From the NCBI RefSeq assembly GCF_001613145.1, contig NZ_BDBU01000051.1:1-58115 (forward strand): 58,115 nt of DNA, given 5' to 3'. Below, piece after piece: positions 32,122-40,868 of this stretch (positions are counted from its first letter, which is position 1; each line of letters begins with the position of its first letter). The stretch is from Nocardia jejuensis NBRC 103114 (GTDB lineage Bacteria > Actinomycetota > Actinomycetes > Mycobacteriales > Mycobacteriaceae). A program made the translations under genes and the position numbers. Below the pieces are notes generated by a model. It searched no databases. It was not told the DNA's origin and saw nothing but the letters and a program-made list of their open reading frames with translations.

Positions 32122-34794
32122 GAACCAGGATTTGGCGCGGACCGCGTTCGCGAGGTCGATCAGGGCGTAGCGGTGGCTGCGGCCCGGCGCGTATCGGGCC
32201 AGGGAGCGCAGCCCGGTCTCTATGCCGCGCCGCAACTCTCGTTCGTCGAACGGGGCGCCGAGCAGGGTCGAGTCGGGGTTCTTGGGCGTGTGGCCCTCCT
32301 GCAACCAGCCGAGTGCGGTGCCGTGCACGAAGACTCGCAGCTGGGCGGTGCGGGCCTCACCCGCGGGGAGGGCCAGTACCCGCGCGGCGGCCAGGTGCAG
32401 GGTGGATTCCTCCAGCTCGCCGACCGGCGCCGAGGTCAGCAGCATCAGCACCGCGGTCATGCGCGCTTCGGCGAAGTGCCTGGACGCGGGCGGGACCTCG
32501 TCCAAGGCGTGCACCGCCGCGGCGATGTGCCCGGCGGCGGCCAACTGCCGGGCCAGGCCGAACGCGGCGCTCACCACCCCGCGATCGGTGCGCCAGACAG
32601 TGGCGTAGTAGCTCTCGGCGTAGGCCCGCCATTCCTCCGGATCGGGGGAATCCCAGTGCTGGAGAACGAGTTCCGCGGTGGCGGCCAGGGCCAGCTTGGG
32701 TGCGATCTCACCGGGCAGCGCCTCGAGCACGGCGTCGAAACGGCCGAAGGCGCGTTCGTACTCGCGTTCCAGCAGTTCGGTCAGACCCAGATACCAGTCG
32801 ATCCGCCAATCGCCGGCGGGCGCGCGCGACTGTTCGGCCACCCGCTCCATCAGGACGCGGGCCGCTGCGGGCTCGTCCAGATCCAGATGCGCCCGCGCCT
32901 CGGCCAGGGTCACCTCGAGTTCGAAAGTGTCCGGGGCGCCGCCGGGTTCGGCCGCCGCGCGCTGCCGGGCATGGCGCAGCTCGTCGAGCGAATGCCGGGC
33001 CTCGGGGTGGGCCGCGCCCGCCAGCAGCGGCGCGGACGGGTCGGCGGGATCGATGATCGGAACCGGCAGCGCGGCCATCACGTCGCTAGGGCCCAGCAGC
33101 GTGCTGCGCGCGATGCCGTCGATGATTCCGTCGGTCTGCGCGATCAGCTCGCCGGTGCCGAAACTGGTCCGCGGCGGGCTGAAAAGCGTTGACAGCTGCG
33201 GATGTTCGTTCCCGGTCTCGACCGCGAGGATCTCGCGCAGCACACCGGTGAGCTGGCTGGCGAACACCCGGGCCGAGCCGAACCGCCGATCCGGATCCGG
33301 ATCGGTGGCGCGCAGCAGCAGCCGGTGCAGGAACTCGTGCCGGGCCAGCACCGGCTGATCGGCGGGAGCGGGGATGCCGTCGACGTAGGCGCCCTTCTCC
33401 ATCGGCATGTCGAGGATGAGCACGGCCAGCGTCCGGCCCACCGTGTAGATGTCCGAGGCCGCCGTCGGGCCGGTGTTCCCGATCTCCGGCGCCTGGAAAC
33501 CCCTGGTGCCGTACAGGTTTCCGTACGCCTCGAACTGTGCGACCGCGCCCAGATCGATGAGTTCCACCCGATCGGTGGTCACCATGATGTTGTCCGGTTT
33601 GAGGTCGTTGTACGCCAGCCCCACCGAATGCAGGTAGTCCAGCGCCGGAAGCACCTCCAGCACATAGGCGATGGCCTCGGTGACCGGCATGCGCTCGGGC
33701 CGCTGATGCTGATCGAGCAGGTGCCGCAGCGAATGGCCGCCCACGTACTCCATCACGATGTAGCCGATCGGTGACCCGTCCGACCCGGGATGCTCCACGA
33801 AGTTGTGGATCTTCACGATGCTGGGATGCGCGACCTCGGCCAGGAACTGCCGCTCGGCGACCGCCACCGCCTGTGCCTCGGCGTCACCGGCGTGCAGCAG
33901 GCCCTTGAGCACCACCCAGCGATCGCTCACGTTCCGGTCGATGGCGAGATAGATCCAGCCCAGGCCGCCGTGCGCGATACAGCCCTGAATCTCGTACTGA
34001 CCCGCCACCTGGTCGCCGGTGTGCAGTGAGGGCTTGAAATCGTATGGCGCGCCGCAGGTATCGCAGGTTCCCGAGGTCCGGGCCGGTCGCATGGGGGTGG
34101 CCCGGCCCACCGGCTTCCCGCAGCGCCAGCAGTATCGGCGGCCCTCGGACACCTCGGCGTCGGCGAGTACGGCCTGTTCCGGATCCACCGGCTCGACCGC
34201 CGGGATCGGCACCAGTCCCGCGCCCAGCCGCCGCACCACCGGCCGGGGCCGGGACATGCGCGCGGTGCGCTGGGACGGCCGGGTGCCGGTCCGCACCTCG
34301 CCCTCGGACGCTCCGGCGGTGCCGGGCCTGGTCGCGGGTGGGCGGCCCGAGGCCTGAGTTCCCTTGCCCGCGAACGACTCCGCACCGCCGTACGGTGCTC
34401 GCGCGACGGCCTGGGTGCCCGCGTCGGGACCGTTGCCTCCGGCGCCGTTGCCCGAATCCGGCCGCGCGGTGGCCTGGGTGCTCGCCCCCGTGCGGGTGGT
34501 GGCCTGGGTGGGCGGGCCGGATTCGGTGCGGGTGGTCGCCTCGGTCTCGGGAGCGGCGGGCTCGCCGACCGCGGGCGGCAGTTCGGCGGCCGGGCCGGGC
34601 CGGGTGAGGAACGCCGAGATGCTCCGGGGCTGTTCGGCTTCCAGGTTCTCGGTGCGTCCCGAGCGGCGCGTCGGCTCGCCTTCGGCGGACAGTTCCGGCT
34701 CGCCCTCGGACGGTTCCGGCTCGCGTGCGAACGGTTCCGGCTCGCCCTCGGACGGTTCCGGCGCGGCGGGTTCGGGTTCGGCGGGTTCCCTCAT
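32119..34794 (-). CDS. pknG: Serine/threonine protein kinase PknG with an enlarged N-terminal region
   Basis: A soluble kinase that controls the TCA cycle and glutamate metabolism through GarA/OdhI. The 891-residue protein (M. tuberculosis PknG is 750) has, in order: a disordered Glu/Pro/Thr-rich region (1-215), a rubredoxin-like zinc motif (Cys222/225 and Cys244/247), a kinase domain (Lys297 in VVLKGLL, catalytic Asp397 in YNDLKPDN, DLG Asp414) and C-terminal TPR-like helices. The N-terminus carries four TQA motifs, at residues 96, 106, 127 and 146; M. tuberculosis has one STQAV motif, an autophosphorylation site. I placed the start at the ATG at 34794, 2 nt after the glnH stop. It is the last gene of glnX-glnH-pknG. 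Confidence 0.96.
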   Translation of the reverse strand: MREPAEPEPAAPEPSEGEPEPFAREPEPSEGEPELSAEGEPTRRSGRTENLEAEQPRSISAFLTRPGPAAELPPAVGEPAAPETEATTRTESGPPTQATTRTGASTQATARPDSGNGAGGNGPDAGTQAVARAPYGGAESFAGKGTQASGRPPATRPGTAGASEGEVRTGTRPSQRTARMSRPRPVVRRLGAGLVPIPAVEPVDPEQAVLADAEVSEGRRYCWRCGKPVGRATPMRPARTSGTCDTCGAPYDFKPSLHTGDQVAGQYEIQGCIAHGGLGWIYLAIDRNVSDRWVVLKGLLHAGDAEAQAVAVAERQFLAEVAHPSIVKIHNFVEHPGSDGSPIGYIVMEYVGGHSLRHLLDQHQRPERMPVTEAIAYVLEVLPALDYLHSVGLAYNDLKPDNIMVTTDRVELIDLGAVAQFEAYGNLYGTRGFQAPEIGNTGPTAASDIYTVGRTLAVLILDMPMEKGAYVDGIPAPADQPVLARHEFLHRLLLRATDPDPDRRFGSARVFASQLTGVLREILAVETGNEHPQLSTLFSPPRTSFGTGELIAQTDGIIDGIARSTLLGPSDVMAALPVPIIDPADPSAPLLAGAAHPEARHSLDELRHARQRAAAEPGGAPDTFELEVTLAEARAHLDLDEPAAARVLMERVAEQSRAPAGDWRIDWYLGLTELLEREYERAFGRFDAVLEALPGEIAPKLALAATAELVLQHWDSPDPEEWRAYAESYYATVWRTDRGVVSAAFGLARQLAAAGHIAAAVHALDEVPPASRHFAEARMTAVLMLLTSAPVGELEESTLHLAAARVLALPAGEARTAQLRVFVHGTALGWLQEGHTPKNPDSTLLGAPFDERELRRGIETGLRSLARYAPGRSHRYALIDLANAVRAKSWF

Positions 34795-34796
34795 GC

Positions 34797-35795
34797 TCAG
34801 TCCTGGTACCTCGGTGCGGGCGGCACGGCGGCATTCTCGAGCTGCCCGGCCAGCCAGCGGCCGTAGAGGCGATTCCAGGTGCCGTCGCCGCGAATCCGCT
34901 CGAGCGTGCCGTTGACCTGGCGCACCAGATCGTCCGCGCCCTTGGAGATTCCGATGCCGTACTGCTCGGTGCTGAGATCCGGCCCCACCACCTCGGTGAC
35001 CGGATCCTGGATCGCCAGCCCGGCCAGCACGGTGTCGTCGGTGCTGACGGCGTCGACCTGACGCTGCTGCAGCACCACCAGGCAGTCGGCCCAGCTGGGC
35101 ACGGTGAGAATCGACGCGGCGGGCTGCTCGCGGCGGATCCGGTCCAGCGACGTGGTGCCCGGCACCACGCACACCCGCTTGCCCGCCAGATCGGCGAGTC
35201 CGTTGATCCCGGAGTCGTGCACGGTCAGCACCCGCTGATGCGCCTGCAGATACGAGGTGGAGAAGGTGACCCGTTGCCGCCGTTCACAAGTGATGGTCAT
35301 GGTCTTGACCACCACATCCACCGTGTGCTCCTGCAGCGCGCGTTCGCGGTCCGCGGAACCCAGGATGCGGTACTCGATCAGATCCGGATTCCCGAGCAGG
35401 TCGCGGGCGATCTCGCGGGCGATGTCCACGTCGAATCCGGCGAGCGTGCCGGTGATCGGGTCGCGGAAGCTGAACAGGTTACTGCCCGGATCCAGCCCGA
35501 CCAGCAGTCGTCCACGCGAGCGAATGGCATCGACGCCGGATCCGCCCCGGCCGCCGGTGGGCCGGAGGCTGGCGGTCGGATCACCGCAGGTGTCGGACTC
35601 GGGCGGCAGCGGCTGATGTGTCTGCGCCGCAACGGCTCCCGACGGTAAGGGTGGCTCGACATAGCTGGGGGCCCGAGTGGGCGGCGGTGCGCTGGACGGG
35701 GAGTCGCCACAGCCCGCGGTCATGGCCACCGCGGCGACGGCGGCGATGACGGCGGCGGACCGCCACGCGCCGGGAGAGTGCGTGCGTGGGCTCAT
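34797..35795 (-). CDS. glnH: Amino-acid-binding lipoprotein GlnH
   Basis: A 332-residue extracytoplasmic solute-binding protein (SBP family 3). The lipobox is MTAGC (Cys29). Features of the family are GRLLVGLDPGSNLFSFRD, TLAGFDVDIAREIARDLLG and the hinge region, with the ligand Arg-type signature in the N-domain. In M. tuberculosis GlnH binds Asp/Glu/Gln-type ligands and signals through GlnX to PknG. The start ATG at 35795 overlaps the glnX stop by 4 nt. The same gene order (glnX-glnH-pknG) is kept. Confidence 0.95.
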   Translation of the reverse strand: MSPRTHSPGAWRSAAVIAAVAAVAMTAGCGDSPSSAPPPTRAPSYVEPPLPSGAVAAQTHQPLPPESDTCGDPTASLRPTGGRGGSGVDAIRSRGRLLVGLDPGSNLFSFRDPITGTLAGFDVDIAREIARDLLGNPDLIEYRILGSADRERALQEHTVDVVVKTMTITCERRQRVTFSTSYLQAHQRVLTVHDSGINGLADLAGKRVCVVPGTTSLDRIRREQPAASILTVPSWADCLVVLQQRQVDAVSTDDTVLAGLAIQDPVTEVVGPDLSTEQYGIGISKGADDLVRQVNGTLERIRGDGTWNRLYGRWLAGQLENAAVPPAPRYQD

Positions 35796-37123
35796 CGGTA
35801 CTCCCGTAGTCGGGGCCACAGGCCGACCGCGACGAACACGGCCGCCGCGGTACTGAGCACCAGCGCGCCCGGTGTGAGCAGATCGAGTGCGCGAGCGGCC
35901 TGGGACGTATTGCTGCGCAACTCGTTCCGGGTGTCGCCGATGCCGTCCGCGAGCGCCCGGTCCAGGGCGTCCACCTGTGCGGTCGCCTCGTTGGCTCCCG
36001 CGCCGGTGGCCACCGCGGCCGCGCCGTTGAGATCTCCGCGCGAGACGGCGTCGTTCATCCGCTGATGCGCGGCCCGCCACTTGCTCAGCGCGCTGCTCGC
36101 GGTGGTGACCTCAGCGGCCCCCGGTGCGTCGGGGGAGTACCCGGACAGGATGCGGTTCAGTTCGCTGACGGCCTGATCGAAGGTGCTGTCGTACTCCGCA
36201 CCGGTGTCGCGGCGCACGAGTTTGAGGGTTTCGGCGGTGCGGGCCTGCTGTGCCAGGATCCGGCTCTGGGTGAGCGCGGCCATCGGCGCGCTGCCCGCGT
36301 CCCGTGAATCGGTGGTCGCGACCGCCGAGACGATGCCCGCGATCACCGTCCAGGACAGCAGCACCACCATGGTTGCCGTCGCCAGCAGCAAACCCGGGTT
36401 CAGCACCCGGTTCCAGTGCCGGAACAGGAACATCTGCGCCGCGATCAGAGCCGCCACGGCCAGCAGCGGCAGCACGATGGCCGACCACGGCGGTCGCACC
36501 TGATTGTGCTGGGTATCGGCGATGGCGGCGGCCCGGTGCGCCTGCAGTTCCTGGGCCATCGGCAGCATGGTCGCCTGCATGAGATTGGACGCCTCGCTCA
36601 GGTAGGCCGCGCCGACGGGGAGCCCGCCGCGGTTGTTGGCCCGAGCGGTTTCCACGATGCCGCTGTACACCGGCAATCCAGTGGCTATTCCGGTGCGCAG
36701 ATGGGTATCCGCGTCGCCGTCACTGCGAGTGGACTGGGTCACCAGTTCGGCCGAGGCCTCGCCCAGCGCCTGGTTGTAGCGGTCGCGCACCGGTTTGGGC
36801 TCGAGGCCGCCCGAGATGAAGGCCGTTCCGGCCGACGCGTCCGCCACCGACAGCGAGGTGTACAGCCGCTGGGCCGAATACGCATCCGGCTCGGCCTGAT
36901 CCGAAATCACATCCAGGGCGTGCTGGCGGTTGTCGACCGCGGTCGCGGTGACCACGCCCGCCACCACGCACATGCCCAGCAGGACCAACCCGACCGCCAG
37001 CAATTTCGCTGGTGACGAGCGCGCGAACAATCGCATTTCGGTGCCGGCGAGGCGTTCACGCCAGGCCGCGGCGGCAGCGCGCGGCGACAATTCATCGAGC
37101 CGCAACTGCGCGGTGCGAGCCAT
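35792..37123 (-). CDS. glnX: Transmembrane signal protein GlnX (Rv0412c-like)
   Basis: A 443-residue membrane protein with four predicted membrane helices: near residue 40-61, two in the middle (around 205-225 and 236-262, VLPLLAVAALIAAQMFLF and LLLATATMVVLLSWTVIAGI), and one near the C-terminus (around 412-433). Two extracytoplasmic helical sensor segments (each about 140 residues) lie between them, as in chemoreceptor-type proteins. GlnX is the reported link between GlnH and PknG. I chose the ATG at 37123, with GGGAGGTGAGC upstream; a second ATG lies 13 codons further up. First gene of the operon. Confidence 0.93.
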   Translation of the reverse strand: MARTAQLRLDELSPRAAAAAWRERLAGTEMRLFARSSPAKLLAVGLVLLGMCVVAGVVTATAVDNRQHALDVISDQAEPDAYSAQRLYTSLSVADASAGTAFISGGLEPKPVRDRYNQALGEASAELVTQSTRSDGDADTHLRTGIATGLPVYSGIVETARANNRGGLPVGAAYLSEASNLMQATMLPMAQELQAHRAAAIADTQHNQVRPPWSAIVLPLLAVAALIAAQMFLFRHWNRVLNPGLLLATATMVVLLSWTVIAGIVSAVATTDSRDAGSAPMAALTQSRILAQQARTAETLKLVRRDTGAEYDSTFDQAVSELNRILSGYSPDAPGAAEVTTASSALSKWRAAHQRMNDAVSRGDLNGAAAVATGAGANEATAQVDALDRALADGIGDTRNELRSNTSQAARALDLLTPGALVLSTAAAVFVAVGLWPRLREYR

Positions 37124-37255
37124 GCTCACCTCCCACTGGCCGAAACCGGACGACCGACTCACTGATATCGGATGAGCTTATTGTGGACGTATCGGTGCCG
37201 TGACGCGGGAACACCCGTCGTGCTCGTGCTTCGGGCCGAAGATGGGATGTGAACG

Positions 37256-37930
37256 ATGCGTGGTGACGGCGACGGCTGGTCGGAAAGCCCCGATGGCACT
37301 CGCCAGTGGGGCCGCTTCGGTGCTGCCGGACTGTTGCTGCGCGCTCCGCTCTCGAGTGGGGGATCGGCGGTGCTGCTGCAGCACCGCGCCGCGTGGAGTC
37401 ATCAGGGCGGCACCTGGGCGCTGCCCGGCGGCGCGCGCGACTCGCACGAGTCCACCGTGCACGCCGCGGTTCGCGAGGCCGAGGAGGAAGCGGGCATCGC
37501 CGCGGGGGACCTGCGGGTCCGGGGTTCCCGGGTCACCGCCGTCGCGCCGAGCGGCTGGACCTACACCACCGTCGTCGCCGATGCGGCCGCCCCGCTGCGC
37601 ACCCGCGGCAATATCGAGAGCACCGAACTGGCCTGGGTCCCCGAGGACGAGGTGGACGGTCGTCCCCTGCACCCGGGATTCGCGGCCGCCTGGCCCACCC
37701 TGCGCGCCACCCCGACCCATGTCAGCCTGGCCGGTCTGCCCGATCCGGCGGCGGTGGCGGCCGCGTTGCCGCGCACCCTGGATCTGGACTCCGGCGGCTT
37801 CCTCTGGCTGCAGGCGAACGGCGACGGCGATGGCCGGACCGCCCGGATCGGCGAACCCGAGACGCCCGCCGCCGCCCCGGATCTGACCGGAAATGTGTTG
37901 TTCCTCACCCTGGCTCAGGTGTTGTCTTGA
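37256..37930 (+). CDS. mutT3: Nudix hydrolase MutT3-like
   Basis: A 224-residue Nudix hydrolase expected to clean damaged or excess nucleotides such as 8-oxo-dGTP. The Nudix box GX5EX7REX2EEXG is complete (GGARDSHESTVHAAVREAEEEAG, read with the central Glu of HESTV, at about residues 58-80). It is divergent from glnX as in M. tuberculosis (Rv0412c/Rv0413). The C-terminal third (residues about 150-224) is less conserved. The molybdopterin oxidoreductase begins 4 nt after its stop, so the two are likely co-transcribed. Confidence 0.92.
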   Translation: MRGDGDGWSESPDGTRQWGRFGAAGLLLRAPLSSGGSAVLLQHRAAWSHQGGTWALPGGARDSHESTVHAAVREAEEEAGIAAGDLRVRGSRVTAVAPSGWTYTTVVADAAAPLRTRGNIESTELAWVPEDEVDGRPLHPGFAAAWPTLRATPTHVSLAGLPDPAAVAAALPRTLDLDSGGFLWLQANGDGDGRTARIGEPETPAAAPDLTGNVLFLTLAQVLS

Positions 37931-37934
37931 GGGC

Positions 37935-40118
37935 GTGACAACGCGCGAGGTGCCCACGTACTGCCGGATCTGCGAACCGCTCTGCGGGCTGATCGCCACC
38001 GTCGAGGACGGCAAGCTGATTCGCCTGCGCGCGGACAAGGAGCATCCGCTCTCGCGCGGGAACGCCTGTCCGAAGGGGATCGCGTTCACCGAGATCCAGA
38101 ACGATCCCGATCGCGTGCTGTATCCGCTGCGCCGCACCCCGGACGGTGAGTTCGAGCGGGTGTCGTGGGACGAGGCGCTGCGGGACATCGGCGCCCGGCT
38201 CGGGGCGATCATCGATGCGCACGGGCGCGAGAGCCTGGGCTGGTACTTCGGCAATCCGTCGTCGTTCTCCTACTCGCATACGCTGTGGCTGGTCGGATTT
38301 CAGCTGGCCGCCGGCATCCGGCACATGTACTCGGCCGGCTCGCAGGACATCAACAACCGGTTCGTGGCCAGCCAGCTGCTCTACGGTTCGATGACCTCGG
38401 TCCCGGTGCCGGACCTGGACCGCACCGACTTCCTGCTGATGATCGGCGCGAATCCGGTTGTCTCGCACGGCAGTGCGGTCAGTGTGCCGCGCGTGCGCGA
38501 GAAGCTCACCGCGATCACCAAGCGCGGCGGGCGGGTGGTGGTGGTCGATCCGCGCCGGACCGAGACGGCGCAACTGTTCGAGCACGTCGGCGTGCGGCCC
38601 GACGCGGACGCCTGGCTGCTGGCCGCGCTGCTGCAGGTGATCTTCGAGGAGGGCTTGGACGACGCGAACGCCCTGCGCCGACAGGCATCGGGCATACGCG
38701 AATTACGGGACGCGGTACGCCGATTCACGCCCGAGGCGACCGCCGCGGTGACCGGCCTCGAAGCCGATCGGGTGCGCGCCCTGGCTCGCGATCTGGCTGG
38801 TGCGCGCTCGGCCGCCGTATACGGCCGCACCGGCACCTGCCTCGGCCGCCATGCCACGCTGGTCGCCTTCCTCATCGACGCGCTGGCCCTGGTGACCGGC
38901 AACCTGGACGCGCCCGGCGGCTCGGTATTCGGTAAGGAGCTGGTGGCGGTGTCCCAGCTCAACGCGCGGCTCGGGCTGATCGGCTACGGCAAGAACCGTT
39001 CCCGCGTAGGCGGATTCCCGGATGTGCTGGGCACATTCCCGGCGGCCGTCATGGCCAAGGAGATCACCACGCCGGGTCCCGGTCAGTTGCGCGCGCTGTT
39101 CACCTCGGCGGGCAACCCGGTCTCCTCGGTGCCGAACGGCCGCGAATTGTCCGACGCCATGCGGCAATTGGATCTGCTTGTGTCGATCGACCTGTACGTG
39201 ACCGAGACCAACCGCGCCGCCGACTACATCCTGCCTGCCACCACCTTCCTGGAGCGGGACGATATTCCGCTGCCCTTCACCGCGCTCTCCCCGACGCCGT
39301 ACACGCAGTACACCGAGCGGGTCCTCGAACCCGCCGGTGAGGCGCGCGAGGAATGGCGGATCATCGACGACATCGCGACCCGAATCGGCGTGCAGCCCTT
39401 CGTGATCGGCCCGGCCCGCGCGGCCGGGCGGGTGCTGAGCGCGCTGCGACGACGTGTTCCCGGCGGCGGATCGGTTCGTCCCACGCCACGGCTGATCGTC
39501 GATCTCGCCCTGCGTACCGGGCCCTACGGGGATCGCTTCGGTCTACGCCCCGGTGGGATCAGTCTGAAGATGCTGCGGCGTCATCCGCACGGTGTGGTGC
39601 TGGCCGACGGCATCACCACGGGGGTGCTGCGAGAGATCGTGCAGCACAGGGGTGGCCGGGTGCAGGCGGCTCCCGCCGAGATCATCGCCGAACTGCGTGA
39701 TCTCACGGCGCCGATCGTGGATCCGGAATACCCGCTGCGGGTGATCGGCATGCGCGAGTTGAAGTCACACAACTCCTGGATGCACAACGTGGAACCGCTG
39801 ATGCGCGGCGATCGCGAGCACGCCGCCCGGATCAATCCCAAAGACGCCGCGCAGTCGGGTATTTCCGACGGCGATCGCTGCCGGGTGACCTCCCGGCACG
39901 GCGTGATCGAGGTCGTCGCCCGCCTCACCGAGGATATGACCGAGGGCGCGGTCGCCATCCCGCACGGCTGGGGGCATCGTGGCGGCTGGCAGCGCGCGAA
40001 CGCGGCCGGCGGAGCCAATGTGAACGACCTGATGTCCTCGGACCTCGCCGACGTGGAGCCCCTGGCGGGAATGTCCAACCTCAACGGCGTCCCCATTCGC
40101 CTGGACCCCCTGCCCTGA
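37935..40118 (+). CDS. Molybdopterin-dependent oxidoreductase (bis-MGD, DMSO reductase family)
   Basis: A 727-residue cytoplasmic molybdoenzyme. The N-terminus has a [4Fe-4S] motif (Cys10, Cys13, Cys17, Cys45 in TYCRICEPLCG and GNACPKG), followed by the molybdopterin domains (LLMIGANPVVSHGS, VVVDPRRTETAQ) and a C-terminal MGD-binding domain (VIGMRELKSHNSWMHN, IPHGWGHRGGW). There is no Tat signal. It resembles M. tuberculosis Rv0197-type proteins with no assigned substrate. The start is the GTG at 37935. The gene is inserted between mutT3 and thiE, which are adjacent in M. tuberculosis, and is coupled to mutT3. Confidence 0.92.
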   Translation: MTTREVPTYCRICEPLCGLIATVEDGKLIRLRADKEHPLSRGNACPKGIAFTEIQNDPDRVLYPLRRTPDGEFERVSWDEALRDIGARLGAIIDAHGRESLGWYFGNPSSFSYSHTLWLVGFQLAAGIRHMYSAGSQDINNRFVASQLLYGSMTSVPVPDLDRTDFLLMIGANPVVSHGSAVSVPRVREKLTAITKRGGRVVVVDPRRTETAQLFEHVGVRPDADAWLLAALLQVIFEEGLDDANALRRQASGIRELRDAVRRFTPEATAAVTGLEADRVRALARDLAGARSAAVYGRTGTCLGRHATLVAFLIDALALVTGNLDAPGGSVFGKELVAVSQLNARLGLIGYGKNRSRVGGFPDVLGTFPAAVMAKEITTPGPGQLRALFTSAGNPVSSVPNGRELSDAMRQLDLLVSIDLYVTETNRAADYILPATTFLERDDIPLPFTALSPTPYTQYTERVLEPAGEAREEWRIIDDIATRIGVQPFVIGPARAAGRVLSALRRRVPGGGSVRPTPRLIVDLALRTGPYGDRFGLRPGGISLKMLRRHPHGVVLADGITTGVLREIVQHRGGRVQAAPAEIIAELRDLTAPIVDPEYPLRVIGMRELKSHNSWMHNVEPLMRGDREHAARINPKDAAQSGISDGDRCRVTSRHGVIEVVARLTEDMTEGAVAIPHGWGHRGGWQRANAAGGANVNDLMSSDLADVEPLAGMSNLNGVPIRLDPLP

Positions 40119-40175
40119 GATCCGGGCCGACTCCGATCAGCCGCCCGAGGGGCTCGATACCGGTTCGGCTGCTCC

Positions 40176-40198
40176 GGCTCGGCGCCGGTAGCCGAGCC
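40176..40198 (+). terminator. Hairpin terminator after the molybdopterin oxidoreductase
   Basis: GGCTCGGC and its complement GCCGAGCC around a 7-nt loop: an 8-bp perfect stem 57 nt after the stop codon. Confidence 0.65.
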
Positions 40199-40261
40199 TG
40201 GATCGGGCGCAGTGTGGGCGAGCCCACCCGCCCGCGGATCACTGAGACAACCTGTAACGGT

Positions 40262-40267
40262 TAGTAT
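40262..40267 (+). promoter_or_regulatory. -10 element of a leaderless promoter
   Basis: TAGTAT ends at 40267, which is position -7 if transcription starts at the G of the GTG at 40274. No ribosome-binding site is present. No convincing -35 was found (weak TGAGAC upstream). Confidence 0.5.
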
Positions 40268-40273
40268 CCGCGA

Positions 40274-40705
40274 GTGGCCAAACTGAAGGTTTCCGTCGAT
40301 GTACCCATCGCCCCCGCACAAGCGTGGGCGCACGCCTCCAACCTCTCCGAGCTGGGTGATTGGCTCACCCTGCACGAGGGCTGGCGCGGCACCGTCCCGG
40401 AGGAACTGACCGCGGGCACCCGCCTGGCCGGAGTCGCCACCGTCAAGGGCTTCCGCAACCGGGTCAACTGGACCGTCAAAACGGCCGAGCCGCCGCACCG
40501 CCTGGTCCTGAGCGGCGCGGGCATCGGCGGCACCAAGTTCGGAATCGAACTGCGCGTCGCCCCCGCCGCCTCCGGCTCCAAGGTCGCCGCCGACATCGAA
40601 CTCGGCGGCGCGCCCCTCTTCGGCCCGATCGGCTCGGCCGTGGCCAAGGCCCTGCGCGGGGACATCGAACGCTCCCTGGAACGGTTCGTCCAGCTCTACT
40701 CCTGA
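40274..40705 (+). CDS. SRPBCC protein of the Rv0910 toxin family (orphan)
   Basis: A 143-residue START/SRPBCC fold protein. It matches M. tuberculosis Rv0910 almost from end to end: MAKLKVSVDVPIAPAQAWAH, EWL-type DWLTLHEGWRG, VKGFRNRVNWTVK, GAGIGGTKFG, LGGAPLFGPIGSAVAKALR. Rv0910 has been described as the toxin of a type II toxin-antitoxin pair with Rv0909. I see no Rv0909-like short coiled gene next to it, so it is an orphan here and may not act as a toxin. A leaderless GTG start is predicted. Confidence 0.85.
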   Translation: MAKLKVSVDVPIAPAQAWAHASNLSELGDWLTLHEGWRGTVPEELTAGTRLAGVATVKGFRNRVNWTVKTAEPPHRLVLSGAGIGGTKFGIELRVAPAASGSKVAADIELGGAPLFGPIGSAVAKALRGDIERSLERFVQLYS

Positions 40706-40719
40706 CTCGTGTGAACCCC

Positions 40720-40868
40720 TCAGTGGGCGACGGTGACGTGTTTCGCGTGCCGGGAGATTCGAGTTCGTCGAGGATCACCACCGCGAGGTCCTCGGCCGAA
40801 ATCCGTGCTGTCCCATCGGCTTCGGTGGGGAGCGCGGTGGTGCGGCGGCCCTCGGGGCGGACCTGATG
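40720..40868 (-). pseudogene. Frameshifted C-terminal remnant of an NAD(P)-binding (NmrA-like) oxidoreductase
   Basis: Reading leftward, one frame encodes TTALPTEADGTARISAEDLA then VVILDELESP, and the next frame continues RHAKHVTVAH and stops at 40720. Joined, these give the usual end of NAD(P)H-binding SDR/NmrA-like proteins (...ISAEDxAVAxxDELExPRHxxxxxTVAx). Insertion of one base in the C/G run at 40751-40754 would restore the frame. The 5' part of the gene is missing (a TGA lies at the left limit of similarity and no start is present). The 200 bp beyond, to 41069, show no recognisable gene. Confidence 0.65.

Noticed and set aside
34795..35172. N-terminal extension of the pknG frame upstream of 34794
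   Set aside because: The added sequence overlaps glnH in another frame and is Arg/Ala-rich noise; the ATG at 34794 follows the glnH stop by 2 nt.
35796..36080. N-terminal extension of glnH upstream of the lipobox signal
   Set aside because: It overlaps the 3' part of glnX, and a lipoprotein signal must begin near the ATG at 35795.
40274..40705. Full Rv0909-Rv0910 type II toxin-antitoxin system
   Set aside because: Only the Rv0910-like gene is seen; no short Rv0909-like antitoxin frame lies within 1 kb on either side.
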